From NCBI RefSeq assembly GCF_001983105.1, contig NZ_MOMC01000027.1:1-10612 (forward strand): 10,612 nt of DNA. The letters are read 5' to 3'. Numbering within the stretch: the first letter of the stretch is position 1; each line of letters starts with the position of its first letter. The position numbers and the translations under genes were made by a program. The notes beneath the pieces were generated by a model that made no database searches, was not told the origin of the DNA, and saw only the letters and a program-made list of their open reading frames with translations. This DNA is from Pseudofrankia asymbiotica. GTDB taxonomy: Bacteria; Actinomycetota; Actinomycetes; Frankiales; Frankiaceae. Of this stretch, positions 9,443-10,612 are shown in pieces.

Positions 9443-9496
9443 TTCTCCCTCTCCTCTCTTCCCGCTCCTGTCTTCCTGCTCCTGCCTGTCCTCCCG
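9443..9496 (-). promoter_or_regulatory. Purine-rich leader with several Shine-Dalgarno-like motifs
   Basis: On the minus strand the 54 nt before the mycothiol-enzyme GTG are almost all A and G, with repeated GGAG and AGGAG strings (CTCCT on the plus strand near 9450-9456 and 9464-9468). This leaves the leader weakly structured and rich in ribosome-binding motifs. Only the GGGAG 6 nt from the GTG is at the normal distance. Confidence 0.45.
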
Positions 9497-9509
9497 GCGC
9501 CATTCGCCG

Positions 9510-9553
9510 CCCTGCCGGGCGGGCCGATGGGCGGCGTCGGCGTGCCGGCAGGG
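9510..9553 (-). terminator. Candidate hairpin after the amidotransferase stop
   Basis: CCCTGCCGG (9510-9518) is the exact reverse complement of CCGGCAGGG (9545-9553), with a 26-nt loop. On the minus strand it begins 6 nt after the amidotransferase stop codon (9560-9562). No U-tract follows. It may be a terminator, an mRNA-stabilising hairpin, or an attenuating break between the amidotransferase and the mycothiol enzyme. Confidence 0.4.
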
Positions 9554-9559
9554 GCGGGT

Positions 9560-10381
9560 TCAGCCGCCGATCGTGGAGACCTCGGCGCGGCGGCTCGCCA
9601 GCCGGGCGGCGGCCCGTGAGACCGCGACGGTGGCGAAGGCGCGGATCACCGGGTGGACGCGGGTGGCGTCGGCGGCCAGCTCCGGCTGGAACAGGGTCGC
9701 GAGGAAGAACGGGTGGTCGCCGAGCTCCAGGACGCGCACCGCGCCGTCGTCGTCGACACCGGTGAAACGCAGGCCGCCGGCGCGCAGTCGGTCGAGGTGG
9801 TCGTCCGAGACGCCGTAGGAGCAGTAGTAGCGCTCGGTGCTGCGCTCCACGCCGAGCACCCACTCGGCCAGCGAGCCGCGCTCGATCCGCACGCCGCGCT
9901 CGTGCCCCCGCAGCGAGCAGGCCAGCGGCACGATGACCAGGTCGGCGGCGTCCGGCGTCACCTCGGCGTGGGCGACGTGGCTGAGGCCGCAGACGTTGCG
10001 GGCGAACTCCAGCACCGCGTGCTGGAAGCCGCCGCAGGTGGCGAGGAACGGCACGCGGCCCTCGCGGGCGAAGCGGACCGCCTCGACGGCGCCCGCCTCG
10101 CTCGCGTACGGGCTGCCCGGCACCAGCCAGATCGCGTCGAAGCCGTCGAGTGCGCCGGGGCGTTCCGCGTCGGTGGTCGGGACCCAGTAGGCGTCGAGGG
10201 CGAGCCCGTCGCGGGCGCGCAGCTGGCGGATGATCGTCGGGAGGCGGCCGTGCGCGGCGACGTCGGCCGAGCGGTCACCGACGAGGGCGACGCGGGCCGA
10301 GGCGGCGACGACGGCCGGGTTGGCGGTTGGATCGACGGCCGACATGACGGTCTGGGCGACGGCTGGGGCAGCGGAGGTCAT
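9560..10381 (-). CDS. Class I glutamine-amidotransferase-like protein (CTP-synthase C-terminal-related family)
   Basis: The protein has 273 residues when started at the ATG at 10381. The fold begins at RVALVGDRSAD (30-40). The nucleophile elbow is PFLATCGGFQHAVLEF (111-126), with C116 encoded by TGC. It resembles the family annotated as CTP synthase C-terminal region-related (seleno)protein. The usual histidine-containing string F-H-P-E reads FQPEL here (231-235), so the standard Cys-His-Glu triad is not evident; H223 in HPFF might substitute. There is no synthetase domain, so it may act on its own or with an unseen partner. Glutamine hydrolysis is therefore not assured. The frame stays open to 10516, but that extension would overlap the LysR start. 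The 10381 ATG lacks a strong ribosome-binding site, so the start is tentative. It is divergent from LysR across 106 bp. Confidence 0.82.
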   Translation of the reverse strand: MTSAAPAVAQTVMSAVDPTANPAVVAASARVALVGDRSADVAAHGRLPTIIRQLRARDGLALDAYWVPTTDAERPGALDGFDAIWLVPGSPYASEAGAVEAVRFAREGRVPFLATCGGFQHAVLEFARNVCGLSHVAHAEVTPDAADLVIVPLACSLRGHERGVRIERGSLAEWVLGVERSTERYYCSYGVSDDHLDRLRAGGLRFTGVDDDGAVRVLELGDHPFFLATLFQPELAADATRVHPVIRAFATVAVSRAAARLASRRAEVSTIGG

Positions 10382-10413
10382 GTACCGATCGTGGCCAGCC
10401 GTCTGGTTCAGGT

Positions 10414-10430
10414 CCAACGATAATTGTTGG
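10414..10430. promoter_or_regulatory. 17-bp dyad between divergent amidotransferase and LysR genes, probable LysR operator
   Basis: CCAACGATAATTGTTGG is an inverted repeat with one mismatched pair around a central base. It contains an AT-rich core in otherwise very GC-rich DNA and lies in the 106-bp gap between the divergent starts at 10381 and 10488. LysR-type regulators typically bind a dyad of this kind between their own gene and a divergent target, at a T-N11-A-type site. It may also overlap one of the promoters. Confidence 0.6.
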
Positions 10431-10487
10431 TATGCGGATAAGGAACACTGATACTGGTGGCTCGGGTGGACGGGACGGAGAGACGAT

Positions 10488-10612
10488 GTGGACCTGACGT
10501 TGCTGCGGACGTTCACCGCGGTGGCGCGCGCGGGCTCGTTCTCCGCGGCGGCGCGCGAGCTCGGCTACACCCAGAGCGCGATCTCGCAGCAGATCGCCGC
10601 GCTCGAGGCCTC
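10488..10612 (+). CDS. LysR-family transcriptional regulator, N-terminal part only
   Basis: GTG at 10488 opens a frame that runs off the window after 41 codons. It begins DLTLLRTFTAVARAGSFSAAA, then RELGYTQSAISQQIAALEA. This is the winged helix-turn-helix of LysR-type regulators: the helix around FSAAARELG, then the recognition helix TQSAISQQIAALE. GGAG at 10477-10480 lies 7 nt before the GTG. An ATG two bases earlier (10486) hits a stop after three codons. It probably regulates the divergent amidotransferase gene and itself; the effector-binding domain lies outside the window. Confidence 0.9.
   Translation, partial: MDLTLLRTFTAVARAGSFSAAARELGYTQSAISQQIAALEA

Noticed and set aside
10382..10516. 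45-codon N-terminal extension of the amidotransferase-like gene
   Set aside because: It would run through the 17-bp dyad and past the LysR start at 10488, and its residues show no relation to the fold.

Overview
The window is very GC-rich DNA with GTG and ATG starts and Shine-Dalgarno sites. It carries an AfsR/SARP-type regulator and a mycothiol-dependent-type enzyme, both typical of Actinobacteria. The base composition and the many alanine/glycine/aspartate low-complexity linkers would suit Frankia or a relative, but the genus is a guess.

Layout, left to right. Positions 1-210 are non-coding and hold a nested stem-loop and a tandem pair of perfect palindromes. A minus-strand run follows: a HAF-repeat lipoprotein (211-1584), an NADPH:quinone-oxidoreductase-like enzyme (1612-2589), and a 21-codon ORF (2586-2651) whose stop overlaps the oxidoreductase start. 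Divergent from it is a large SARP/AfsR-like regulator (2827-5964). The 175-bp gap between the two contains four T(C/T)GA-type heptamers at an exact 11-bp pitch, the geometry of SARP operators. The regulator converges on a SAM-dependent methyltransferase with an NPPY motif (6078-6932). Divergent from the methyltransferase is a haem-oxygenase-like diiron enzyme (7159-8427) with a full set of candidate iron ligands. This converges on a MDMPI-like mycothiol-dependent enzyme (8569-9438). Upstream of that, on the same strand, is a class I glutamine-amidotransferase-like protein (9560-10381). A LysR-type regulator (10488 to the window end, partial) diverges from it across a promoter region with a near-perfect 17-bp dyad.

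How the genes may work together. Three divergent gene pairs each share one promoter region. The SARP probably controls itself, the oxidoreductase/lipoprotein unit, or both. The LysR protein probably controls the amidotransferase and perhaps the mycothiol enzyme downstream. The diiron enzyme plus methyltransferase is the best candidate for an undescribed function, possibly a small oxidative tailoring module; this is inferred from family and layout only. A recurring oddity is in-frame hexamer to 18-mer tandem repeats inside at least four unrelated genes. No tRNA, rRNA, CRISPR array, insertion sequence or phage feature was seen.
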